This document shows positions 1-7,467 of a stretch of DNA of 10,666 nucleotides, in pieces (position 1 is the stretch's first letter; every line of letters starts with the position of its first letter). The notes under the pieces were generated by a model. The model saw nothing but the letters and a program-made list of their open reading frames with translations, searched no databases and was not told the origin of the DNA. The DNA is from JBDHTS01 sp039808845 (GTDB lineage Bacteria; Pseudomonadota; Alphaproteobacteria; Micavibrionales; Micavibrionaceae): positions 1 to 10,666 of the forward strand of contig JBDHTS010000079.1 of assembly GCA_039808845.1 (NCBI GenBank), in the 5' to 3' direction. Both the position numbers and the translations under genes were made by a program.

Positions 1-351
1 AATCAGGCGGAAACCTATCGTCAGGACATCCTGCCGCGCGCGCGCGGCGCGGCCATTCAGATGCGGCAGAACGCCCAGGGCTATCGGGATTCGGCGATTG
101 CCCGCGCGACGGGTGAGGCGAAGCGCTTTGATTCCATCTATTCCTCTTACCAGCAGGGAAAAGACGTAACCCGTTCCCGCATGTATATCGAGACCATGGA
201 AAACGTCCTTAGCCGCGCGCAGAAGATCATTCTGGACGACAAGAACGGCAATGTGGTGCCTTACCTGCCGCTGGACCAGATCAAACCGTCGGCGGGGACG
301 CCTTCCGCCCCGCTTTCTTCCAATGCCGACACGGCGGGAGCCCGGCCATGA
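1..351 (+). CDS. hflK: HflK, C-terminal part (gene cut by window start)
   Basis: This is the last 116 codons of HflK, open from base 1 in frame 1 to TGA at 349-351. HflK is a membrane-anchored SPFH/band-7 protein that assembles with HflC around the FtsH protease and modulates its access to membrane substrates. The visible part has the typical HflK end: the YRQDILPRARG segment, a charged helix with GEAKRF, the conserved RMYIETMENVLS stretch, and VVPYLPLDQ just before a low-complexity Pro/Ser/Ala tail. The stop overlaps the hflC start as ATGA, the usual translational coupling of this pair. The N-terminal membrane anchor and band-7 core lie outside the window. Identification rests on these motifs plus the adjoining hflC. 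Confidence 0.93.
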   Translation, partial: NQAETYRQDILPRARGAAIQMRQNAQGYRDSAIARATGEAKRFDSIYSSYQQGKDVTRSRMYIETMENVLSRAQKIILDDKNGNVVPYLPLDQIKPSAGTPSAPLSSNADTAGARP

Positions 352-1286
352 GACATATTCCGCTTGCAACATATGCGCTTCTCGCGCTGGGCGTCGGGCT
401 GATCGTCCTGTCCATGTCCCTGTTCACGGTCGATGAGCGGGAGCGCGCCATCGTCCTGCAACTGGGCGAACCGGTGGGCGATATCCGTCAGCCCGGGCTG
501 CATTTCAAACTCCCTCTGGTGCAGGAAGTCCGGCGGTTCGACGCGCGTATTCTTTCCGTCGACCTCCAGCCAGCGCAAATCGTAATTTCCAGCAGCCGCG
601 ATCAGCAGCCTCAGGCGGCAACGCCGGAGGATCCCGCGCTGACGAGCGGCGAACCGATCATCGTCGACACCTTCGCCCGTTACCGGATCACAGATCCGCT
701 GAAATTTATGAAAACGCTGCGCACTGTCCTGGCCGCGAACCAGCGCATCGAAAGCATCATGAACGATGCGACGCGCAACGTTCTGGGCCGGACGACGATG
801 CGTGAATTGTTGTCCCCCGCGCGGGCAGGGCTGATGGATAATATCCGCAAGCTTGCGAACGCAAAGATCCAGGCGGACGATCTGGGGATCAATATCATCG
901 ATATACGCATCGTTCGGGCCGATCTGACTCCTGGCCTGCGCCAGTCGACGGTGACGCGCATGATTTCCGAATTGCGCGAACGCGCCACGGAAACCCGGGC
1001 GAATGGCGAGGAGCGCGCGCTGGAGATCCGCTCGACGGCGGAAAAGGAACGAACCGTCCTTCTGGCGGAGGCCGAGCGTGACGCCAAGACCATCCAGGGC
1101 GACGGGGACCGTCAGGCCATCGGGATTTATGCCGGATCCTTCAACCGGGACCCGGCTTTCTATGAATTCCTGCGGTCGATGGAGGCGTATCGCAATACCC
1201 TGGCGCAGGACAATACCAAGCTGATCCTGTCGCCAGACAGCGCTTTCCTGAAGTATCTGAGGCAGGGCCAGGGCGCGGCGCCCTGA
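348..1286 (+). CDS. hflC: HflC, FtsH-modulating SPFH protein
   Basis: HflC is the partner of HflK in the large membrane assembly that encloses and modulates FtsH. The 312-residue product has one N-terminal membrane anchor at about residues 9-27, followed by FTVDERERAIVLQLGEP, the standard opening of the band-7 domain. A long charged coiled-coil region runs from about 205 to 255 (ELRERATETRANGEERALEIR), and the C-terminal cap contains FYEFLRSMEAYRNTL and a LILSPDSAFLKYL end, both typical of HflC. The ATG overlaps the hflK stop by four bases, which fixes the start. An extra polar stretch of about 20 residues (about 79-102, SSSRDQQPQAATPEDPALTS) lies inside the band-7 domain, where E. coli HflC is shorter. 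In many alphaproteobacteria a DegP-type protease gene follows hflC; here it does not. Confidence 0.95.
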   Translation: MRHIPLATYALLALGVGLIVLSMSLFTVDERERAIVLQLGEPVGDIRQPGLHFKLPLVQEVRRFDARILSVDLQPAQIVISSSRDQQPQAATPEDPALTSGEPIIVDTFARYRITDPLKFMKTLRTVLAANQRIESIMNDATRNVLGRTTMRELLSPARAGLMDNIRKLANAKIQADDLGINIIDIRIVRADLTPGLRQSTVTRMISELRERATETRANGEERALEIRSTAEKERTVLLAEAERDAKTIQGDGDRQAIGIYAGSFNRDPAFYEFLRSMEAYRNTLAQDNTKLILSPDSAFLKYLRQGQGAAP

Positions 1287-1318
1287 TACGCGCTCTGGAA
1301 ACAGGCTGGAAATGACGG

Positions 1319-1344
1319 TACAATCAACGGGATTGTAACTTTTT
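1319..1344 (+). terminator. Possible intrinsic terminator after hflC
   Basis: A 7-bp inverted repeat (TACAATC at 1319-1325, GATTGTA at 1331-1337, loop AACGG) is followed by ACTTTTT. It lies 33 nt after the hflC stop and before the next gene, where a terminator is expected. The stem has only two GC pairs, so it would be weak. Confidence 0.4.
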
Positions 1345-1360
1345 CCAAGACGTTCTTATC

Positions 1361-3286
1361 ATGAAAATTTTCAGGATCACCGATATCGTCATGGCGGCGT
1401 CATGGCTGCTGGCGTTTATTCTCAGCCTCCCCCTGATCGAGCCTCAGGCGTTGTCGCGCCTCGGCGCGGTGGTGTGCATGGCCGTTTTTGCCGCGGCAGG
1501 CCTCGGTCGTGAACTGGCGGGGCCGGGGCTGCAGGCTCCGCGCACGCCGCTCTTCTGGGTCCTGCCGCTGCTCTGGCTGCTTGCTCTTGCCAGCGTCGTC
1601 TGGTCCGTGGCGCCTATGGAAACGTTTATCGCCTTTGCGACACTCGGCCTTGCCGTGCTGGGGTTTGTGCTGTTCGCTTCGGGGCGGGGCGTTTTCCGCA
1701 TGCTTATCCCGCTTGCGCCTGCGTTATATGTCGTTCTCGCGCTTCTGGCGGTTTGGGCCGTGGTTCAGCGGTTCTTTTTGCCGGATATGCTGGTCAATCA
1801 CGGTGTGCGTCATCCCTTCGCCAATCCGAACAATTACGCTTCCTTGCTGATGCTCGGCTTTTTCCCCTTGCTGGGCCTTTTACTGTCGGCGGCAAAGCCG
1901 CGGGTTATCCAGGCCTGCATCGTTTTGTCCTCGATTTTGCTGGCCGGGATCGTGTCCATCGGCGGTCTGACAGTCATGGCTCTGACGGCGGCCGGGTTTG
2001 CCTTTATGGTTTTTGTCTGCCGGGGGCGGACGGCGGCGCAGCGGAAAAACCTGCTGGTGATCGCGCTCGCGGGTTTGCTGGTGTGGGGCTTGACCTATGT
2101 CATGCCCGCCGATCCGTCCGCGCAGGGAAGGGACGCGCCGGCCCGCCTGGAATCCTTCGCGCTGCATAAGGATCAAAGCTGGGAAGCCCGCCGCGCCATC
2201 TGGCGATCGACGATGGAAATTATCCGCGACAACGGGCTGATGGGCTCGGGATATGGCACATACTACCTGTTCTATCCTCAATACCGCCTGCCTGCCGATC
2301 AATCGTCCTCGGGCATGATGGCGCATAACGATCTGCTGCAATCCTGGGCGGAGATGGGCTTTATTGCTCCTCTTCTGTTGCTGGTGCTTTATATCGGCGC
2401 TGTCTGTAGGCACATGCATCTTCTCAGCCGGGTGCCCGTTCATTCGGGTGAACGCGCCCTGTGTTCGGGGCTTTTTACGGCGGCGGGCCTGGTGGCCATC
2501 AATGCCATGGTGAATTTCGATCTGTATACGGCGCCGATCCTTTGCCTGCTGGGGCTAGTGCTGGGGTTGTGGTTGCGCTATACGGCTCTGGCGCTGGGTG
2601 AGCCTGCCGTTGCATTAAAACTGCCGGCTTCGGTGCCTCCGATAGGTGGGTGGGCCGTGGCCATATTGCCGCTGGCTTTGCTGGCCTTCGGCGCTCAGGG
2701 CTTTCTGCGCAGTGAATATCATACGGTTCGCGCGCAGCAGGAAGCCATGGCGGGGGATTTGAGGGCGTTCGATCATCATGCCAATATGGCTATTTCCACG
2801 TCCTTCGGCCAGAACGCCCAGCCATTCGTTATGGGCGCAGGCATTCCCGCAGGCATTCTGCAGAACACAAAAGGATTGTCGCCTGACGTCAGGATGGAAC
2901 TGATCCGCAACGCGGACGCCCTTTTGGACCAGGCCGAGGCGCGCAATCCCCGTGTTGTGGGGATCTATTATAACCGTGCGCTGGTGGCCTTGTATGGCCG
3001 GGGCGATAAGGATGCGGCGCAAAACCTGCTTCGTCATGCGCTAACTCTTAGCCCTGGTCATATGCCGTCGCGCATGATGCTGGCTTCCATGTTGGACGAG
3101 AACGGAAATGAAGATGAGGCCATGAGCCTGTTGGCCGAGGGGCTGGACAGGCCGCCTATCGCGCAAAATCCTGAAAGTTTTTATCTAATGACTGCCGGCA
3201 TGGCGATGAAGCAGAAGAAGCCTGACATCCGCGAGAAGGCGATGGCTCTTCTGGGGGCATGGAAAAGCCGTTTTCAGGCGGAATAG
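1361..3286 (+). CDS. O-antigen ligase/polymerase-like membrane protein with C-terminal helical-repeat domain
   Basis: The 641-residue product is an integral inner-membrane protein with about ten or more hydrophobic segments through residue 450 or so, then a soluble C-terminal part. It resembles the Wzy_C/O-antigen ligase superfamily, which transfers or polymerises undecaprenyl-linked glycans on the periplasmic side. Supporting motifs are FANPNNYASLL (N155 to Y159 region), RAIWRSTMEIIRDNG followed by GSGYGTY near residues 277-300, and the loop signature HNDLLQSWAEMGF with H322. The last 115 or so residues (ARNPRVVGIYYNRALVAL, LRHALTLSPGHMPSR) look like TPR helical hairpins, as in the Wzy/TPR subclass. 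The ATG at 1361 has only a weak ribosome-binding site; ATG 1391 is an alternative. No other glycan genes are adjacent, so the glycan acted on cannot be inferred. A bactoprenol-linked polymerase role is equally possible. Confidence 0.8.
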   Translation: MKIFRITDIVMAASWLLAFILSLPLIEPQALSRLGAVVCMAVFAAAGLGRELAGPGLQAPRTPLFWVLPLLWLLALASVVWSVAPMETFIAFATLGLAVLGFVLFASGRGVFRMLIPLAPALYVVLALLAVWAVVQRFFLPDMLVNHGVRHPFANPNNYASLLMLGFFPLLGLLLSAAKPRVIQACIVLSSILLAGIVSIGGLTVMALTAAGFAFMVFVCRGRTAAQRKNLLVIALAGLLVWGLTYVMPADPSAQGRDAPARLESFALHKDQSWEARRAIWRSTMEIIRDNGLMGSGYGTYYLFYPQYRLPADQSSSGMMAHNDLLQSWAEMGFIAPLLLLVLYIGAVCRHMHLLSRVPVHSGERALCSGLFTAAGLVAINAMVNFDLYTAPILCLLGLVLGLWLRYTALALGEPAVALKLPASVPPIGGWAVAILPLALLAFGAQGFLRSEYHTVRAQQEAMAGDLRAFDHHANMAISTSFGQNAQPFVMGAGIPAGILQNTKGLSPDVRMELIRNADALLDQAEARNPRVVGIYYNRALVALYGRGDKDAAQNLLRHALTLSPGHMPSRMMLASMLDENGNEDEAMSLLAEGLDRPPIAQNPESFYLMTAGMAMKQKKPDIREKAMALLGAWKSRFQAE

Positions 3287-3365
3287 GCAAAGTTTTCCAC
3301 AGGGGACTTTCCGGCAGGTTCATTCCGCTGGATTTTTACCGTCAGGAATGAGAGTCATAAGGGGG

Positions 3366-3378
3366 CTGCGATTCGCAG
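3366..3378. promoter_or_regulatory. 13-bp palindrome upstream of sspB
   Basis: CTGCGA-T-TCGCAG is a perfect 6-bp inverted repeat around one base, 60 nt before the sspB start. It has the shape of an operator, but one copy in a 152-nt gap could be chance. I see no convincing promoter elements in the rest of 3287-3438. Confidence 0.2.
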
Positions 3379-3438
3379 GTCTTGTCCATGCCTCTTTCCA
3401 CTTGATTTCTCCCGCCGCATCCTGCAACTGATTGAAGT

Positions 3439-3930
3439 ATGAAAAACGAAGACGAAATTCTGCGGTACGACAGGATGGTGGAGCAGGCGCTGCGCGGCGT
3501 GGTGCGGCAGGCCGTCTCCGAGGTCATGGCGGGAGGTCTGCCCGGCGATCATCATTTCTACATCACCTTCATGACCGATTTTCCCGGCGTGAAGATCCCC
3601 GATTATCTGCGGGATCGCTATCCGGGGGAGATGACGATCGTCCTGCAGTATCAGTTTTCCGATCTGAAGGTCGACGCCAGCAAGATGAGCGTGACGCTGT
3701 CCTTCAACAACGTTCCTGAAAACCTGACCATTCCGCTGGGCGCCATCACGATCTTCGCCGATCCGTCTGTCAATTTCGCCCTGCAGTTCCAGCCGCTGGG
3801 CGATGACGAAGGCCCCGACTTCGACCCCGACGATATCGAGGACGAGGACGACAAAAAGGGCGTCAAGGGTAAGACCGAGGCTGCCAAGACCGGCGAGGTC
3901 GTCAGCCTCGACAAATTCCGCAAGAAGTGA
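3439..3930 (+). CDS. sspB: SspB, ClpXP proteolysis adaptor (alphaproteobacterial type)
   Basis: SspB captures ssrA-tagged proteins released by tmRNA and delivers them to the ClpXP protease in the cytoplasm. The 163-residue product has the expected three-part layout. A folded substrate-binding domain spans about residues 5-120 (LRGVVRQAVSEV, GLPGDHHFYITF, YPGEMTIVLQYQFSDL, LSFNNVPENLTIPLGAI, DPSVNFALQF). A flexible acidic linker at about 121-140 follows. The basic/hydrophobic tail EVVSLDKFRKK (153-163) matches the ClpX-docking tail of alphaproteobacterial SspB. Length is normal for the family. The ATG at 3439 has a weak GAAG-type ribosome-binding site and starts directly into the conserved DEILRYDRMV helix. 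Six bases after the stop a palindromic repeat begins. Confidence 0.93.
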   Translation: MKNEDEILRYDRMVEQALRGVVRQAVSEVMAGGLPGDHHFYITFMTDFPGVKIPDYLRDRYPGEMTIVLQYQFSDLKVDASKMSVTLSFNNVPENLTIPLGAITIFADPSVNFALQFQPLGDDEGPDFDPDDIEDEDDKKGVKGKTEAAKTGEVVSLDKFRKK

Positions 3931-3938
3931 TGCCCCGG

Positions 3939-4074
3939 CCCCTCACCCGAAACGCCTCAAGGGGCGTTTCGACCTCTCCCAGGGGAGAGGTAAGAAAGTT
4001 AGGAATTGAGCGCTTAACCCTTAGCCTCTCCCTCGGGAGAGGCCAAACCGCGCTTTCGCGGTTTGGGTGAGGGG
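3939..4074. repeat. Composite palindromic intergenic repeat (GC-rich family, copy 1)
   Basis: The outer arms CCCCTCACCC (3939-3948) and GGGTGAGGGG (4065-4074) are exact inverse complements. Inside lie four hairpins in mirrored order: GAAACGCC/GGCGTTTC (3949-3956 with 3963-3970), ACCTCTCC/GGAGAGGT (3972-3979 with 3984-3991), CCTCTCCC/GGGAGAGG (4025-4032 with 4035-4042), and CCAAACCGCG/CGCGGTTTGG (4043-4052 with 4057-4066, loop CTTT). The CTCTCCC/GGGAGAG and CTCACCC parts are shared between the halves; the other hairpin differs completely in sequence but keeps full pairing. This is the architecture of paired REP/BIME-like elements. It fills the gap between sspB and the hydrolase gene. Confidence 0.85.
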
Positions 4075-4079
4075 TGGCC

Positions 4080-5027
4080 ATGGCCAAATTCATCCCATCC
4101 CCTGAGGAAGGGAACCTCAAAGTCCTGATCGTCAAGGATGAACTGGCGGATCAGGACCGCGGGCGCATCGTCCCTTACAAGCTGTATTTCCCGGCGGATG
4201 CCACGGAGAGATGCCCGGTCGTCATCTGGTCCCACGGCCTGGGGGGCAGCCGGGATGGGGCGGGGTTCATCGCCCGTTATCTGACAAGCCACGGCTATGT
4301 CGTCTGCAATATCCAGCACGCCGGAACCGACTCGTCCCTGTGGGAGGGGAAGCCCGGCCATCCGTGGGACAATATCCGCAAGGCGCATATCCCGCGCAGT
4401 GCCTCGATCAGCCGCTTTCACGACGTCCCCTTCGTTCTCGATCAATTGCCGACTCTCGTGGAACGCCATCCGGAGGCGGGCCGCGTCATGGATACGGAAC
4501 GGCTTGGAATGTCCGGCCATTCCTTTGGCGCCATGACGACTCAAGTGATGGCGGGTCAGAAATTTCCGGATGAAACCGGCGCGCTGGTCCGCCTGCCGGA
4601 ACCGCGTTTCCGCGCGGGCATTCTTTACAGCCCGGTGCCGATCAAGCACCTGACCGACGCGCCGCCGGATGACGTTTATGGGGCCATCATCCTGCCGCTG
4701 TTCCATATGACGGGGACGGACGATTCGAGCCCGCTCGAAAATTTCACGTTCCAGGACCGCCTCGCCGTCTACGAACACAGCCGGGCCGAACGCCACCTCC
4801 TGATCATGGAAGGCGGCGACCACATGGTCTATAACGGCAGCCGCGGCCAGCTGGAGGAAAACCCGAAACGACGCAAGCACGAGGAGATCATCAAGGTCGC
4901 GTCGCTGGCGTGGTGGGAGGCCTTTCTAAGGGGCAACAAGGAAGCAAGAAACTGGCTGACCGAGGGCGGATTTGCCGCATGGATGGGCTCTTCGGAAGGC
5001 ACATACAAAATGTCTCCTGCTTTATAA
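4080..5027 (+). CDS. Alpha/beta hydrolase (dienelactone hydrolase / PAF-acetylhydrolase-like)
   Basis: This is a cytoplasmic serine hydrolase of 315 residues from ATG 4080, without signal peptide or membrane segment. Fold features in order are a core strand with oxyanion region PVVIWSHGLGG, the nucleophile elbow GMSGHSFGAMT (GxSxG, nucleophile Ser148), a probable acid in MTGTDDSSP (about Asp214), and the catalytic His in EGGDHMVY (His248). SHGLGGSRDG and the long middle region resemble dienelactone hydrolase or platelet-activating-factor acetylhydrolase-like proteins. The substrate is unknown; an ester or thioester is likely. An in-frame GTG at 4074 would add two residues. I prefer ATG 4080 because TGAGGGG (4068-4074) lies at ribosome-binding distance, and that sequence is the end of the preceding repeat. 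A long minus-strand reading frame over the same bases is a shadow. Confidence 0.85.
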   Translation: MAKFIPSPEEGNLKVLIVKDELADQDRGRIVPYKLYFPADATERCPVVIWSHGLGGSRDGAGFIARYLTSHGYVVCNIQHAGTDSSLWEGKPGHPWDNIRKAHIPRSASISRFHDVPFVLDQLPTLVERHPEAGRVMDTERLGMSGHSFGAMTTQVMAGQKFPDETGALVRLPEPRFRAGILYSPVPIKHLTDAPPDDVYGAIILPLFHMTGTDDSSPLENFTFQDRLAVYEHSRAERHLLIMEGGDHMVYNGSRGQLEENPKRRKHEEIIKVASLAWWEAFLRGNKEARNWLTEGGFAAWMGSSEGTYKMSPAL

Positions 5028-5070
5028 TTAAGTGTTGCCAAACCGCCGGGTGCGCTTATCTCTTAATGTC

Positions 5071-6003
<933 letters not shown>

Positions 6004-6015
<12 letters not shown>

Positions 6016-6104
6016 GGGGGAGGGCCGGGGTGGGGGTGCACGGACAATTGATCTTTCAAACCGACGGCCCATAAACCCTCCCCAACCCCTCCCTCAGGGA
6101 GGGG
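6004..6104. repeat. Composite palindromic intergenic repeat (GC-rich family, copy 2)
   Basis: Two strong hairpins bound the element: CCCTCCCCC/GGGGGAGGG (6004-6012 with 6016-6024, loop TGA) and CCCCTCCC/GGGAGGGG (6086-6093 with 6097-6104, loop TCA). Between them GGGGTGGGGGT (6027-6037) and ACCCTCCCC (6075-6083) are roughly inverse. The core resembles the CTCCCTnnGGGAG hairpins of the copy at 3939-4074. The TGA loop of the first hairpin is the stop codon of the ABC ATPase gene. No T-run follows on either strand, so a simple intrinsic terminator is unlikely. The rest of the gap to cysE (6105-6131) is purine-rich and has no gene. Confidence 0.75.
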
Positions 6105-6131
6105 CTTAAAAAGAGGGAGGTGAAAACAGAA

Positions 6132-6731
6132 TCAAATCCCCGACCCCTTATCCAGTTCCGCAAAATCCGCATCCGATATCCCATACGCATAGGGCATCAA
6201 TCCCGTCTTCCCGACGATCCGCGCCGGAATACCGATAACGGTGACACCTTCAGGCACGTCCGCCGTCACCACGGAATTCGCCCCGATCGCGCTGTTATCG
6301 CCGATATGGATCGCGCCCAGGACCTGCGCGCCCGCGCCGATCACGACGTTGTCGCCGATATCCGGATGGCGCTTGCCCGAGGTGCTCGCGCCTTTGCCGC
6401 CCAGCGTCACGCCGTGATAGATCGTCACGTTGTCGCCGATGGTGGCCGTCTGGCCGATCACCACGCCCATGCCGTGGTCTATAAACAGGTTCCTGCCTAT
6501 TTTCGCCTGCGGATGGATCTCGATTCCCGTCGCGCACCGCCCGATATGCGCCCAGAGCCGGGCGAGGGTATGCAGATCATGGTTCCACAGCCATTGGGCG
6601 AGAGGATGGAAAAGCGCCAGGATATGGAAGCCGGGATAACAGAGGACAACCTCCGCCACCGTTGGGTTGGCGGGATCGCGGTCGCGGATGGATTGAATAA
6701 GACCGGAGAGATGTGTCGCCATAAATTTCAT
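6132..6731 (-). CDS. cysE: Serine O-acetyltransferase CysE (short EpsC-type)
   Basis: It transfers acetyl from acetyl-CoA to L-serine, giving O-acetylserine, the first committed step of cysteine synthesis. The 199-residue product is shorter than the 273-residue E. coli enzyme and has a reduced N-terminal helical domain (about 1-65). A left-handed beta-helix follows from about 70 to 172, with hexapeptide repeats (IHPQAKIGRNLFIDHGMG, IGQTATIGDNVTIYHGVTLGG, GKRHPDIGDNVVIGAGAQVLG). His86 and His122 align with conserved catalytic-site histidines. PARIVGKTG closes the helix. The last residue is Ile in a GSGI end, like the GDGI end of E. coli CysE that inserts into the CysK active site. The start could be codon 1 (6731) or codon 4 (6722); neither has a clear ribosome-binding site. 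It is probably in one transcript with cysK and the membrane-protein gene upstream. Confidence 0.93.
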   Translation of the reverse strand: MKFMATHLSGLIQSIRDRDPANPTVAEVVLCYPGFHILALFHPLAQWLWNHDLHTLARLWAHIGRCATGIEIHPQAKIGRNLFIDHGMGVVIGQTATIGDNVTIYHGVTLGGKGASTSGKRHPDIGDNVVIGAGAQVLGAIHIGDNSAIGANSVVTADVPEGVTVIGIPARIVGKTGLMPYAYGISDADFAELDKGSGI

Positions 6732-6773
6732 TCATTGGTTACTTTGAGCGCCATGCTGATACAAGGAAGTTTT

Positions 6774-6849
6774 ACACGAAGCGCATGAAGAAAACACGAA
6801 GATCGCTAAGACTTCGTGGTCTTCGTCTTCTTCTCTTAATCTTCGTGTT
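6774..6849. repeat. Palindrome built of 9-nt units (copy 1)
   Basis: An imperfect inverted repeat whose two arms are each made of about four 9-nt units. The left arm reads ACACGAAGC, GCATGAAGA, AA plus ACACGAAGA, TCGCTAAGA (6774-6811). The right arm reads CTTCGTGGT, CTTCGTCTT, an 11-nt variant, CTTCGTGTT (6812-6849). The outer ends ACACGAAG and CTTCGTGT pair exactly (6774-6781 with 6841-6848). The element lies between the membrane-protein gene and cysE, overlapping the stop codon of the former by two bases. Transcribed, it would be a long hairpin inside the cysK-cysE message. The remaining 42 nt before cysE show nothing definite. Confidence 0.8.
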
Positions 6850-7465
6850 AAACTTTTTCAAAAGCCTGCGGTGTTTGCTCCCCTGCTGGTTTCATGCGGC
6901 GCCTGGCTTTCAGCATCATATACATGATGACATTCATGCCCAACAGCATTGCCGGGTACAGCGTCGTGACCAGTGAATAGTCCTGCAGGGCGCACAACGC
7001 GATCACATGGCGCGGCAGGTTGAATCCGTACATGAAGGAATTTTCCTCATGCGGCCTATGCCACGATTTTCGAAATGTCGGCCAGAAGGCGGAACAGTCG
7101 ATGCCGACCACGATCAGCACGGACCAGAGCGGATCATTGGTCGCGATCCACAATGGAATGGCGCTCAGGCCTCCGATGAACATGATCCAGTCGCCGCGCG
7201 TGATGGTGCGTTCGCCCTGACGGAACGCCGCCGCCGTGATGGCGACGCACATGACTCCTGTCATTCCCGTGACCCAGGCCCCGGCCCCCGCGCCGCCCGC
7301 CACCTGCGCCGCGAAGGCGATGAAGGTCAGGACCGTCCAGATGATCCAGGTAAAGATATGCGGCCTGTTGGTATGGTTCAGCGTCGTGAGGAGATAGGGG
7401 ATATGCGCGGCGATCGTCATGACGACCGCGATCAGGCCAAGACAGGTTTTGAGGTCGATGTCCAA
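6848..7465 (-). CDS. Unrecognised polytopic membrane protein, PQ-loop/SWEET-like layout
   Basis: I do not recognise the family by name. From TTG 7465 it has 205 residues with about seven hydrophobic helices (roughly 8-26, 38-56, 62-80, 94-108, 112-128, 150-168, 168-185) and a polar, basic C-terminal tail. Two similar stretches, IPYLLTTLNHTNRPHIFTW (22-40) and PTFRKSWHRPHEENSF (129-144), occupy equivalent places in each half and both contain Pro, Thr and a Pro-His pair. This recalls the duplicated three-helix bundles of PQ-loop/SWEET/cystinosin transporters. TTG 7465 is chosen because it lies 2 nt after the cysK stop, keeps the first helix whole, and is preceded by GGAA. A longer frame reaches ATG 7585 but only by overlapping cysK with an untypical Arg-rich segment. 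ATG 7420 would cut the first helix. Its place between cysK and cysE hints at cysteine or cystine transport, which is unproven. Confidence 0.7.
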   Translation of the reverse strand: MDIDLKTCLGLIAVVMTIAAHIPYLLTTLNHTNRPHIFTWIIWTVLTFIAFAAQVAGGAGAGAWVTGMTGVMCVAITAAAFRQGERTITRGDWIMFIGGLSAIPLWIATNDPLWSVLIVVGIDCSAFWPTFRKSWHRPHEENSFMYGFNLPRHVIALCALQDYSLVTTLYPAMLLGMNVIMYMMLKARRRMKPAGEQTPQAFEKV

Positions 7466-7467
7466 GC

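Noticed and set aside
3295..3305. TTTTCCACA resembling a DnaA box after the ligase gene
   Set aside because: It is a single near-match without an AT-rich unwinding region or companion boxes.
3939..4074. CRISPR array as an explanation of the repeated palindromes
   Set aside because: There are no regularly spaced identical direct repeats with unique spacers. The structure is mirrored hairpins.
4014..4880. 288-codon minus-strand frame over the hydrolase gene
   Set aside because: The plus strand encodes a clear GxSxG hydrolase with oxyanion and His motifs. The minus frame also runs through the palindromic repeat.
6086..6120. Intrinsic terminator for the ABC gene or cysE
   Set aside because: The hairpin is strong, but no T-run follows it on the plus strand. 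On the minus strand the T-run precedes the hairpin.
6120..6788. 222-codon plus-strand frame starting at a GTG after GAGGGAGG
   Set aside because: The good ribosome-binding look is repeat-edge sequence, and the frame is antisense to cysE, whose hexapeptide repeats are unmistakable.
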